Below are positions 1-7,202 of a DNA stretch of 64,000 bases, piece by piece. Under the pieces are notes generated by a model that had not been told where the DNA came from, did no database searches, and was given only the letters and a program-made list of their open reading frames with translations. Source of the DNA: Methanobrevibacter sp. YE315 (GTDB lineage Archaea > Methanobacteriota > Methanobacteria > Methanobacteriales > Methanobacteriaceae); contig NZ_CP010834.1 of NCBI RefSeq assembly GCF_001548675.1, positions 779,501 to 843,500 of the forward strand. The letters run 5' to 3'. The position numbers and the translations under genes were made by a program. Numbering within the stretch: the first letter of the stretch is position 1; the number at the start of each line of letters is the position of its first letter.

Positions 1-613
1 GAACTCCTTTGAAATGTTTTGGCATGCTGAAGGAATCAAAACCCAATACAGCGGAACCATTTGGCTTGACGGCGAGGAATATGAAGTTATTCCTGAAAAG
101 TCCTATGGTTATGCTGACAAAAACTGGGGTGGAGACTTTACCTCACCATGGCTTTGGATTTCATCATGTAACCTAACAAGCCTCAAAACAGGTAAAAAAC
201 TAAACAACTCTGCATTTGAAGCAGGTGGAGGAAAACCAAAAGCATTTGGAATTTCAATCCCTCGTAAACTGTTGATTGGTTTTTACTATGAAGGAACCAT
301 GTACGAATACAATTTCGCAAGATTCTGGAACATGGTAAAAATCGATTTTGACTTTGAGGAAGGTGAGGATGTCCATACTTGGCATGTAAATGCAAGTAAC
401 AGAAACTCCAAAATGGAAATGGTACTTTACTGTAAACGTGACGAAATGATGTTCATTAATTACGAAGCTCCCGACGGCCAGAAAAGACACAACCGTTTAT
501 GGAATGGAGGAAACGGTTGGGGTGAAATCAAACTATACAAGAAAGACGGAACATTGATTGATCATGTGAAAATGGAAAATGCAGGCTGTGAATATGGGGA
601 GTATGATAAATAA
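1..613 (+). CDS. Tocopherol cyclase-like protein, 5' end outside window
   Basis: The open frame runs in from the left edge: codons in frame from base 2 precede the first visible ATG at 14, so the true start is upstream and only about the last 204 residues are seen. The fragment is rich in Trp and Tyr and carries a YADKNWGGDF segment followed by WLWISSCNL, which resembles the His/Lys-Asn-Trp-Gly region of the tocopherol cyclase-like family (PF14249, which includes plant VTE1 and many prokaryotic proteins of unknown role). It is soluble-looking, with no membrane segments. Its stop overlaps the ATG of the following phytol/dolichol kinase-like gene by one base, so the two are translationally coupled. 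Methanogens do not make tocopherol, so I infer a role on some other isoprenoid or lipid substrate. The family call is from residue patterns only. Confidence 0.6.
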   Translation, partial: NSFEMFWHAEGIKTQYSGTIWLDGEEYEVIPEKSYGYADKNWGGDFTSPWLWISSCNLTSLKTGKKLNNSAFEAGGGKPKAFGISIPRKLLIGFYYEGTMYEYNFARFWNMVKIDFDFEEGEDVHTWHVNASNRNSKMEMVLYCKRDEMMFINYEAPDGQKRHNRLWNGGNGWGEIKLYKKDGTLIDHVKMENAGCEYGEYDK

Positions 614-1311
614 TGATTTTCACCGACATCCTTGCGTTAATAGTTGTATACATTTATGTAGCTGTCATTTTCGTGGTAGCTGAATTGGTTTTAAAGACAA
701 GACCTGAAGTTTCACGTAAGTTTTTACATATTATGGTAGGTAATATGATATTCGCCATGCCGTTTTTCTCAGATCCGTGGGTAATGGTTTGGTTTTTAAC
801 TTTGCCGATTACAATTGGTTTGTTCTTCTTGACTGAATATTCACCAATTAAAATTCAAAATAGTGTGACTGAATCTGGTCATGCATTAGGATTATTCTTC
901 TATGCATTGATTTGGACAATACTGATTGCAGTATTTACAATGATTGCTCCAGCAAAAGACCCTAAATTCTACATTTGGATTGTAGCATTGGCTATTGTTC
1001 CTATGGTATATGGTGACGGATTTGCTGCATTGATAGGTCAAAAATTCGGCAGATTGAAATACACTGTATTCGGCGGTCAGAAATCCGTTGAAGGATCACT
1101 TACAATGTTTGTGATTACCTCCGTAATGAGCGTATTCGTCTGGATGGTTTTCACATCTATCGGCTGTACAATGCCAGAATTCAATATTGTCTATATATTG
1201 ATGATTTCTGCTGTTGCAACAGTATGTGAAGCTTTAAGTTATGGTGGAATTGACAACTTGACAGTTCCTGCATTGACTTCAATTTTATATTACTTGGTAG
1301 CTGTGTTATAG
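613..1311 (+). CDS. Phytol/dolichol kinase-like membrane protein
   Basis: This is a 232-residue polytopic membrane protein with about six or seven hydrophobic segments. It shows the pattern of the CTP-dependent polyprenol kinase family (SEC59 / VTE5): RKFLHIMVGN around residues 36-45, then YGDGFAALIGQKFGR around 133-147, followed by SVEGSLTMF. Family members phosphorylate prenols such as dolichol, phytol or geranylgeraniol at the membrane. The start ATG at 613 overlaps the TAA of the tocopherol cyclase-like gene, so the two genes form one unit. A T-rich tract just after the stop (about 1319-1334) is a likely archaeal termination region. The likely role is salvage or activation of an isoprenoid alcohol, with the substrate unknown. 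A CDP-diglyceride synthetase-like activity is the main alternative. Confidence 0.72.
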   Translation: MIFTDILALIVVYIYVAVIFVVAELVLKTRPEVSRKFLHIMVGNMIFAMPFFSDPWVMVWFLTLPITIGLFFLTEYSPIKIQNSVTESGHALGLFFYALIWTILIAVFTMIAPAKDPKFYIWIVALAIVPMVYGDGFAALIGQKFGRLKYTVFGGQKSVEGSLTMFVITSVMSVFVWMVFTSIGCTMPEFNIVYILMISAVATVCEALSYGGIDNLTVPALTSILYYLVAVL

Positions 1312-1396
1312 CTACTCTATTTTTTTTATTTTTAACTACTATTTTTTGCATTTCAGCTTCAATATTTTGCATCTTGGAGGCATCGCCAAATAGTCA

Positions 1397-1440
1397 TTTA
1401 TATATTACTTTACTAATTACTATTATCGAATGGTGATAAT
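1397..1440 (+). promoter_or_regulatory. TATA-like box and inverted repeat at start of LytTR operon
   Basis: A TATA-like octamer lies at about 1397-1404, which predicts a transcription start near 1425. A perfect 6-bp inverted repeat, ATTATC (1422-1427) and GATAAT (1435-1440), separated by 7 bases, covers the predicted start, includes part of the ribosome-binding GGTG (1432-1435), and abuts the ATG at 1441. It could be an operator at the start site or a small RNA hairpin masking the ribosome-binding site. The repeat is read directly; its function is inferred. Confidence 0.4.
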
Positions 1441-1692
1441 ATGAATTTAAGAGAAGAAGCAGAAAAAAGAGTCGATGCAAAAATAAAATTTCAAGAAAAT
1501 CTATATAAATATTTGATTGTAAATACTATATTAGCTATTGTTAGTCTTGTATTTCTACATAGCTTTTGGTTACTCGCATTTGTTATGTTTTTCTGGGGAA
1601 TTGGAGTGTTAGATGACTTTTTTGAAGCATACTCTCTTAATGATTATAGAGAAAATATGATTCAAAGAGAAATTTCAAAAATGGGTGATTAG
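1441..1692 (+). CDS. 2TM-domain protein (first copy)
   Basis: This is an 83-residue protein with an N-terminal charged helix (REEAEKRVDAKIKFQENL), two closely spaced hydrophobic segments at about residues 24-41 and 44-58, and a charged C-terminal tail. This is the layout of the 2TM domain family (PF13239), found alone or fused to LytS-type histidine kinases and near LytTR regulators. The ATG at 1441 is preceded by GGTG. The stop is immediately followed by the ATG of a paralogous second copy, so the two are co-translated. It probably sits in the membrane as a partner or sensor for the downstream LytTR regulator, but no biochemical function is known. Confidence 0.75.
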   Translation: MNLREEAEKRVDAKIKFQENLYKYLIVNTILAIVSLVFLHSFWLLAFVMFFWGIGVLDDFFEAYSLNDYRENMIQREISKMGD

Positions 1693-1968
1693 ATGAGCGA
1701 TACTTTAAGGACAATAGCTGAAGAACGTGTAAATGCGAAGATCAAATTTTTAAAAAATTTTAAGGCTTATGTAATTGTAAATGCATTTTTGGCAGTTATC
1801 AATTATCTTTTTACTCCAGAGTTCTGGTGGGTATTGTTCCCGGTAGTTTTCTGGGGAATAGGGGTTTTTGTTGACTTTCTAAAAGCATATGTATTCAATG
1901 ATAAATTCGACAGCGAAGCTTACAGAGAACGTAAGATTCAAGAAGAGATGGAAAAATTAAGGAAATAA
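1693..1968 (+). CDS. 2TM-domain protein (second copy)
   Basis: This 91-residue paralogue of the preceding gene shares the signature AEERVNAKIKFLKNFKAYVIVN and the hydrophobic pair ending in FWGIGVFVDFLKAY, matching FWGIGVLDDFFEAY in the first copy. Two membrane segments lie at about residues 26-42 and 46-62, with a charged C-terminal tail. It starts directly after the stop codon of the first copy and ends 3 bases before the LytTR gene. The tandem duplication and tight spacing suggest the two copies form a membrane complex, perhaps a heterodimer, with the LytTR/DUF3021 pair. That complex is an inference. Confidence 0.75.
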   Translation: MSDTLRTIAEERVNAKIKFLKNFKAYVIVNAFLAVINYLFTPEFWWVLFPVVFWGIGVFVDFLKAYVFNDKFDSEAYRERKIQEEMEKLRK

Positions 1969-1971
1969 ATC

Positions 1972-2412
1972 ATGAAGGTAAACTTATTTGTTTCAAGGGA
2001 TATTGAAGAGCCCTATGCAGATATCCACACCAATGAATTGACTGACAACATTACAAAAGCAATGTCTATTTTGGAAAGTGACGATTCAAATGACATGTTG
2101 GCTGTCAAAAAGGGATCTGACATTGCGCTTTTGGAATTTAATGATGTGTATATGTTTAGGGTTGAAGACAAGCAGGTTAAGGTATATACTGAAAACAGCG
2201 AATATTTAGTTAAAAAACCGTTGTATCAGGTTGAGGAAAGTCTAACAAGCGATTTTGTTCGAATTTCGAAAACTACAATCGTTAATTTGAAGAAAGTAGA
2301 AAGAGTGGCTCCTTCGCTTAGGGGAATGATGTTTATACAACTTAAAAACGGTTTGAAAGATAATATCTCAAGGAAATATTTACCTGATTTTAAGCAGGCT
2401 TTGGATTTATAG
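1972..2412 (+). CDS. LytTR-family DNA-binding regulator
   Basis: This 146-residue protein has a C-terminal LytTR-type DNA-binding domain at about residues 48-144. It shows a segment equivalent to 'I.YIE...r.v.v.t', a strand reading YLVKKPLYQVEESL, and the conserved motif FVRISKTTIVNLKKVERV, followed by a final strand with LKNGLKDNISRKYLPDFK. The N-terminal part is not a response-regulator receiver domain; it is a short alpha/beta region typical of LytTR proteins paired with DUF3021. It follows the second 2TM gene by 3 bases and precedes DUF3021 by 8 bases. LytTR-DUF3021 pairs are common in Firmicutes and rare in archaea, so lateral transfer is plausible. The likely role is autoregulation of this operon and perhaps control of cell-surface genes nearby. 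Confidence 0.85.
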   Translation: MKVNLFVSRDIEEPYADIHTNELTDNITKAMSILESDDSNDMLAVKKGSDIALLEFNDVYMFRVEDKQVKVYTENSEYLVKKPLYQVEESLTSDFVRISKTTIVNLKKVERVAPSLRGMMFIQLKNGLKDNISRKYLPDFKQALDL

Positions 2413-2420
2413 GTGAAAAC

Positions 2421-2843
2421 ATGAAAGTAAAATTAATTGAAAGGTTGGCATTAGGTGCTTTTGTAGGCTGTTTTATTGTAATGCTTGTCATGGTTTTAGG
2501 GTCACTACAGTTAGGCCCCCAAAATGTTAGTTTTTCAGGTACTGATATAATAAATGCATTTTTAGGATCCATTGTTGTAGGATGGGGTTTTTCCATAACT
2601 GGATTGATATATGAAAAAGATGAAGTTCCATTTCCGCTTCAGGTATTGTTCCAAATGGGAATTGGAATGACTTTATTGTTTATTATTGCAATTTATCTTA
2701 AATGGATGCCGATTGATTTAGGAATTGGAGCAATCGTCACTTGGATTGTAATTGCCTGTGTATTTGGTGCAATTTCATGGTTTGGTTTCTATTTGTATTA
2801 TTATTTAGTCGCTCGTGACTTAAATAACAAATTAAAAAATTAA
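2421..2843 (+). CDS. DUF3021 family membrane protein
   Basis: This 140-residue protein has four hydrophobic segments: about residues 9-30, 42-60, 73-92 and 100-125. It starts with a short basic N terminus (MKVKLIERLALGAFVG). This is the size and layout of the DUF3021 family, which is nearly always encoded next to LytTR transcription factors. It may act as a membrane anti-activator that holds the LytTR protein inactive, although this is established for only a few members. It is the last gene of the operon and ends at a palindromic terminator shared with the convergent adhesin-like gene. Confidence 0.75.
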   Translation: MKVKLIERLALGAFVGCFIVMLVMVLGSLQLGPQNVSFSGTDIINAFLGSIVVGWGFSITGLIYEKDEVPFPLQVLFQMGIGMTLLFIIAIYLKWMPIDLGIGAIVTWIVIACVFGAISWFGFYLYYYLVARDLNNKLKN

Positions 2844-2885
2844 AAAAAATAAATAGTTTTAAAAACTATTTATCTATTTTTTTCT
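2842..2885. terminator. Bidirectional terminator between convergent genes
   Basis: A near-perfect 25-bp palindrome at 2849-2873 (arms ATAAATAGTTTT and AAAACTATTTAT around one A) is flanked by a run of A on the left (2842-2848) and a run of T on the right (2876-2882). Either strand can therefore form a hairpin followed by a U-tract. It sits exactly between the convergent DUF3021 and adhesin-like genes and contains the stop codon of the minus-strand gene. Confidence 0.65.
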
Positions 2886-4777
2886 CTTTTATATCCATAT
2901 ATTAATGCGGATAATGCAATAATTAATGCTAACCCCACATATAGTAAATTAAAAGAAGAAAATGAAGTTTTAGCTACGGTTGGTGTTTTATTTAATTCAT
3001 ATGCTTTTTCATCATTTTTATAGTTATTTCTATATTCGGATGATGCAGGATTGTTATTTTCATTAAGATTTGCATTTTCATTAACATTTTCACCTAAGTT
3101 TGAACTTCTTGTTTCATTAATTACTTGTTCTAGTATTTCAGACAAGTCTGTATTTGTTTTGTTTGTTGTTTCGTTGGTAATTGGTTCTGTTGTGTTTGTT
3201 TCTTGTGGTATTTCTGTTGTGTTTTCCGGTATTGTTGTGTTTGTTTCTTTTGGTATTTCTGTTGTGTTTTCCGGTATTGTTGTGTTTGAATTGGTGTTTG
3301 TTCCGTTACCAGGGTTTATTGTATTGTTATTTGTTGTGTTTGAATTGGTGTTTGTTCCGTTACCAGGGTTTATTGTATTGTTATTTGTTGTGTTTGAATT
3401 GGTGTTTGTTCCGTTACCAGGGTTTATTGTATTGTTATTTGATACATTCTTATCTGAATTGTTGTTTAAATCAGGATTTACAGAAGGATTGTTGTTTTCC
3501 TGATTATTATTTTCATTTGGTTCAACTGGTTGGAATTTATCTAAATAACCTTCTGGGAAATAATCACTAATTAAATCAGTAAATTTATTTAATAAATTAA
3601 AGTTCAATTCATCTAATAAATTAGATTTATCAGTTGTTGATTGTACTTTAATTCTACTTGTTACATTTCTAGGGTCGTTTACTCTGTAATCATTTGGATC
3701 TTCAGCTCCCCAATCATTATCGTTGAAATCAGGGTAAAGATTATCTGCATGTCTCCATTTTATGTATATTTCCTGACCTTTTGGTGATGAATTATTTGTA
3801 ATTAAATTATTATGGACATTTATATTTGTTTTAGCCTGATACATTGGTTCTTGGATGTAGAAAGAACCTCCTGTTTTTTCCCCAGTGTTGTTTACTATAA
3901 CAGAATTCTCAAGATTGAGATTGCCTGAAACCATTATGGCTCCGCCGTTAGTTCCTCCAGTATTATTCATGAATATGCATCTGTTGATGTTGGATGTGCC
4001 TGACCAACTGTAATAGGCTCCACCCCATTCATCAGCACGGTTATACATGAAAATACAATCTTCAACATTCGCATATCCTTGAACGCTTACCCTTATAGCT
4101 CCGCCGTCTCTATGTGCGGTGTTATTTATAAAAACACTATTGTATATGTCAGAATGGGCATAACAGGTTGTTATTGCTCCACCATCGTGGTCTGCATGGT
4201 TATTAATGAATAATGAATTGTTTACAAACAGATATCCCTTATGGGTTTCATTTCCATAATTGGATATTGCACCGGCATTGGTATTGTTTAGTGCAGTATT
4301 GTTTATGAAATGGCAGTTATCTACATAAACGTGGCCTGTTTCCATTGAGATTGCACCGCCGAAATTTTCGGTAAACCCATTGATGAATGTCAAATTTTTA
4401 AATGTAACAAATACGTTGTCATTTCTTATTAAAAAGATGCTTGATATATTCCTTCCATCAAGAACAATATCTTCAGGGTTACCGTTTCCCTGAATTGTAA
4501 GATTTTTTGTAATCATGATATTGTTAATATAATATGTATCTGGATTAATAAGGATATTATCACCATTTTTAGCATTAGTTATCCTCATTTCCAAATCCGA
4601 AGAATTGTCTTTTATGTCAGATTCATGATTAACATCTGAACTTAAAATTAATCCATCAGTATCTGTTTCTAAAGAAGTGGCATCTTCACAAGCACTCACT
4701 GAATTGACAGCCAGTAAAACAATCAGTAATAGTATTATCATGTAGGTTTTTGTCCTAATTTTTTCACCTCCATTCAA
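2870..4777 (-). CDS. Adhesin-like protein, beta-helix with Asn/Thr stalk and C-terminal anchor
   Basis: This is a secreted surface protein of up to 635 residues. A hydrophobic signal peptide (IILLLIVLLAVNSVSAC) is followed by a right-handed parallel beta-helix region, about residues 50-350. Its rungs repeat the GGAI motif with NNTA/NNHA turns, as in polymorphic outer-membrane-protein-like repeats. Next comes an Asn/Thr/Pro-rich stalk (about 430-560) with an 18-residue unit present three times and a shorter IPENTTEIP repeat present twice. The protein ends in a transmembrane helix (about 607-627) with a basic KREKNR tail, so it should be anchored in the membrane and span the cell wall. The start is uncertain: the TTG at 4777 lies before a strong GGAGGTG (4771-4765), which would better serve an ATT codon at 4759. 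Ligand unknown. Confidence 0.85.
   Translation of the reverse strand: MNGGEKIRTKTYMIILLLIVLLAVNSVSACEDATSLETDTDGLILSSDVNHESDIKDNSSDLEMRITNAKNGDNILINPDTYYINNIMITKNLTIQGNGNPEDIVLDGRNISSIFLIRNDNVFVTFKNLTFINGFTENFGGAISMETGHVYVDNCHFINNTALNNTNAGAISNYGNETHKGYLFVNNSLFINNHADHDGGAITTCYAHSDIYNSVFINNTAHRDGGAIRVSVQGYANVEDCIFMYNRADEWGGAYYSWSGTSNINRCIFMNNTGGTNGGAIMVSGNLNLENSVIVNNTGEKTGGSFYIQEPMYQAKTNINVHNNLITNNSSPKGQEIYIKWRHADNLYPDFNDNDWGAEDPNDYRVNDPRNVTSRIKVQSTTDKSNLLDELNFNLLNKFTDLISDYFPEGYLDKFQPVEPNENNNQENNNPSVNPDLNNNSDKNVSNNNTINPGNGTNTNSNTTNNNTINPGNGTNTNSNTTNNNTINPGNGTNTNSNTTIPENTTEIPKETNTTIPENTTEIPQETNTTEPITNETTNKTNTDLSEILEQVINETRSSNLGENVNENANLNENNNPASSEYRNNYKNDEKAYELNKTPTVAKTSFSSFNLLYVGLALIIALSALIYGYKREKNR
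3181..3445 (-). repeat. In-frame 54-bp and 42-bp tandem repeats in adhesin stalk
   Basis: Reading the plus strand, a 54-bp unit containing GTTACCAGGGTTTATTGTAT recurs at about 3307, 3361 and 3415 with almost no change. A shorter unit, coding IPENTTEIP plus a variable residue, occurs twice at about 3195-3280. Both are multiples of three and code for the Asn/Thr-rich stalk of the minus-strand adhesin-like protein, so copy-number change would alter stalk length without frameshift. Confidence 0.85.
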
Positions 4778-5192
4778 ATAATTGAAAAAGTTTTATATTT
4801 TTATTTATATTTTCCAATATATAATAATGTTCATATCAATTAATTATTCTTATTCGTTATGAATATAAGTTCATAAATAATATTTTTATTTAAAAGTTTT
4901 TATTTAATTGTTTATAATCTATTTATTTGTAATTTAAGTAAATATTAGTTAAAATAATTTTTTTAGTATTTTAATAATATTTTTTTTGAATGTTTAGACT
5001 TTAACTTAATTTAATATGTTTTTATTTAACATCGATAAATAATAATATTTATATTGTAATTCGATAAAAAATATTATTGTACTCATATTAAAATGAAAAT
5101 CTGGAAATGAATAGGGTATTTTATTTTCAGAGGATTATTTTTATTTTATATATAAGTATACTTTATCAAAAAAATATTTGGAGAAAAAAATT
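4778..5192. promoter_or_regulatory. Divergent AT-rich promoter region between two adhesin-like genes
   Basis: About 415 bases of extremely AT-rich sequence lie between divergently transcribed surface-protein genes. For the rightward gene, a TATA-like TTTTATATATAAG lies at about 5144-5156, roughly 25 bases before the ribosome-binding GGAG at 5180, so the leader would be short. An AT-only inverted repeat (AATAATATT at 5041-5049, AATATTATT at 5070-5078) is also present. I see no open frame or RNA gene here. Confidence 0.5.
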
Positions 5193-7013
5193 ATGAATAA
5201 CAAAAAGATGTTAATGTCTCTTTTATTAATTGTTCTCCTTGCAGTATCTGTTAGTGCTGTTTCTGCAGCAGAAGATGCAAGTGTTCTTGCTGCTGATGAT
5301 TCACAAGATGTAGTAGGTGCAGATTCTAATGCTCAAGTATTAAAAGCAAACATTTGGAAACCTAATGCTGCTACTGCAGCAGGTATTCAAGAAGCAATAG
5401 ATTCTGCTCAACCAGGAGATACAGTTGATTTAAGTTCTTTTAAAGAATATAATGTAACTGATAGTACTATAACTATCAGTGGTAAAGATAATCTTTTTAT
5501 AAAAGGTAAATCAGTACAACGTGTAACTATAAATGGATATGGTTCTGGAGATGGTATTTTCTACGTATCTGAAAGTAGTAATGTAAGATTCGCATGTATT
5601 GATTTTGTCGATGTAAACCCTGAAAACAATTTAACCTATGACGGTGTTGTAAAAGGTTGGGGTATAAACTTTGATGGTGAAGATTCTAACGGTGGTCAAG
5701 TAACTCAATGTACCTTCAAAGATTTCAATCAAGCTGTCGTTATCAACTCATGTAATAATGTAGAAATTAGAAGAAGTACATTCACTGGTGGTATAGCAAC
5801 AAAACTTATCAATGACCCTACTGTTAACAAAGAACAAGGTTCCAAAGTTATTAGTGTTGGAGGATCTTTCTTCACCAGTATCTTAAATAATGTATTCGAT
5901 GGACCTGTCCTTGATGCAATTTCCATTGCAAAAGGAAGTGGTGATGCTCAAATCATCGGTAACAAATTCTATAACAATGCTTATTCAATATTCTTCGGTG
6001 GTGCATCAACTGAAGGTACTTTCATTAAAAACAACGAATTCTTTAACTGCGGTTACTTCCAAGATGAAAACCGTTACTATGATGAATTCCCTGTAATCAG
6101 TATTCAAAAAGCTGCTGATAGTGTTTACTTTGAAGGTAACAAATTCCATGTAATCAACAACAACATTTTAATTGCAGCTGAATCAAGTAACACCGCTCAC
6201 GGAGCTCCAAGTACCCTTGGTGATATTAATGTTACCAACAACATAATTGAATTGTCTAATCCTGATGTTGTAGCTCGTTCCGTAACCTTATTACACATTT
6301 TAAGCAGACAAGGAGACATCAATCCTAAAGCTCCTATTACCGTAACCGGCAACACCTTCCCTGCTGGAATCAGACCTGTTGTCGTATGGTATAATGACTG
6401 GGGAAGCGAAGATGGGGACGTTGTTATTCCACAAGCTCAAACAGTTATTAGTGGAGTTTCAACCACTATCGCTGCTGAAAATGCACAATTCGGTGTAGGT
6501 ACCACTAACAAATATAAACTTACCTTAAAAGATAAAGAAGGTAACGCTGTTGCTGATAGACAAGTTTCCGCAATTATTGACGGTGTTGTCTACAATGCTA
6601 CTACCGATGATAAAGGTATCGCAACTTTAAGCTTAAACTTAAAAACAACCGGTGTTAAAACTGTAAATGTCATCTTCCTTGGTGATGCAAACTACACAGG
6701 ATCTATGAGCTCTGCTCAAATTAACGTTACCAAAAAAATAACTTCCATCACTGCGGGAAATGTTACTATTCCTGCATCTGAACCTACTAAAGTTATTTCT
6801 GTAACTCTTAAATATGGTAAGTTAGCGGTTTCAAACAAAAAATTAACTTTAACTGTTGATGGTAAAACATACACTGCAAAAACCAATTCCAAAGGTGTAG
6901 CAGAATTTGCTGTTGACTTAGATAAAGTTGGTTCTTACAAATATACCGTGAAATTTGCTGGTGACGCAAACTTTGAAGGTTGTGAAGTAACTAATTATGT
7001 AAAAATTGCATAA
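5193..7013 (+). CDS. Adhesin-like protein, beta-helix plus two Ig-like domains
   Basis: This is a 606-residue secreted protein. I chose the ATG at 5193 because GGAG at 5180-5183 precedes it by a normal distance; the open frame reaches back to a TTG at 5178, but that codon lies before the ribosome-binding site. The signal peptide is MNNKKMLMSLLLIVLLAVSV, cleaved after about SAVSAA. A parallel beta-helix region (about residues 45-410) contains many Asn-rich turns. Two Ig-like (Big_1-type) domains follow at about 425-515 and 520-605, both with the pattern 'VTLK...TYTAKTNSKGVAEF...YKYTVKFAGDANF'. No C-terminal membrane anchor is visible, so wall binding is presumably through the Ig-like domains. 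It has no close coupling to neighbours and ends at a hairpin terminator. Confidence 0.85.
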   Translation: MNNKKMLMSLLLIVLLAVSVSAVSAAEDASVLAADDSQDVVGADSNAQVLKANIWKPNAATAAGIQEAIDSAQPGDTVDLSSFKEYNVTDSTITISGKDNLFIKGKSVQRVTINGYGSGDGIFYVSESSNVRFACIDFVDVNPENNLTYDGVVKGWGINFDGEDSNGGQVTQCTFKDFNQAVVINSCNNVEIRRSTFTGGIATKLINDPTVNKEQGSKVISVGGSFFTSILNNVFDGPVLDAISIAKGSGDAQIIGNKFYNNAYSIFFGGASTEGTFIKNNEFFNCGYFQDENRYYDEFPVISIQKAADSVYFEGNKFHVINNNILIAAESSNTAHGAPSTLGDINVTNNIIELSNPDVVARSVTLLHILSRQGDINPKAPITVTGNTFPAGIRPVVVWYNDWGSEDGDVVIPQAQTVISGVSTTIAAENAQFGVGTTNKYKLTLKDKEGNAVADRQVSAIIDGVVYNATTDDKGIATLSLNLKTTGVKTVNVIFLGDANYTGSMSSAQINVTKKITSITAGNVTIPASEPTKVISVTLKYGKLAVSNKKLTLTVDGKTYTAKTNSKGVAEFAVDLDKVGSYKYTVKFAGDANFEGCEVTNYVKIA

Positions 7014-7014
7014 A

Positions 7015-7050
7015 TGGGAGAGATTTACTCCCAACTTTTTTTCTTTTTTT
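7015..7050 (+). terminator. Hairpin terminator after adhesin-like gene
   Basis: A 6-bp stem TGGGAG (7015-7020) / CTCCCA (7028-7033) with a 7-base loop is followed by a long T-rich tract (7036-7050). It begins just after the TAA at 7011-7013. It is a clear intrinsic-type terminator. Confidence 0.75.
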
Positions 7051-7202
7051 CAATAACACATTTTATATAATATTTTTAATAAATTGAATAGTAACGTTAA
7101 TAAAATTTTTTACATTCGTTATAATTAAAAGATAAAATTTTGATTTTTAACTTTATTTTTAATTATTAAATTGGAAATTTTATTAAATGATAATTTTTTG
7201 GG

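Noticed and set aside
3181-3570. Plus-strand open frames opposite the adhesin stalk
   Set aside because: They are mirror translations of the Asn/Thr-rich repeat on the minus strand, with Val/Phe/Leu-rich nonsense and no ribosome-binding site.
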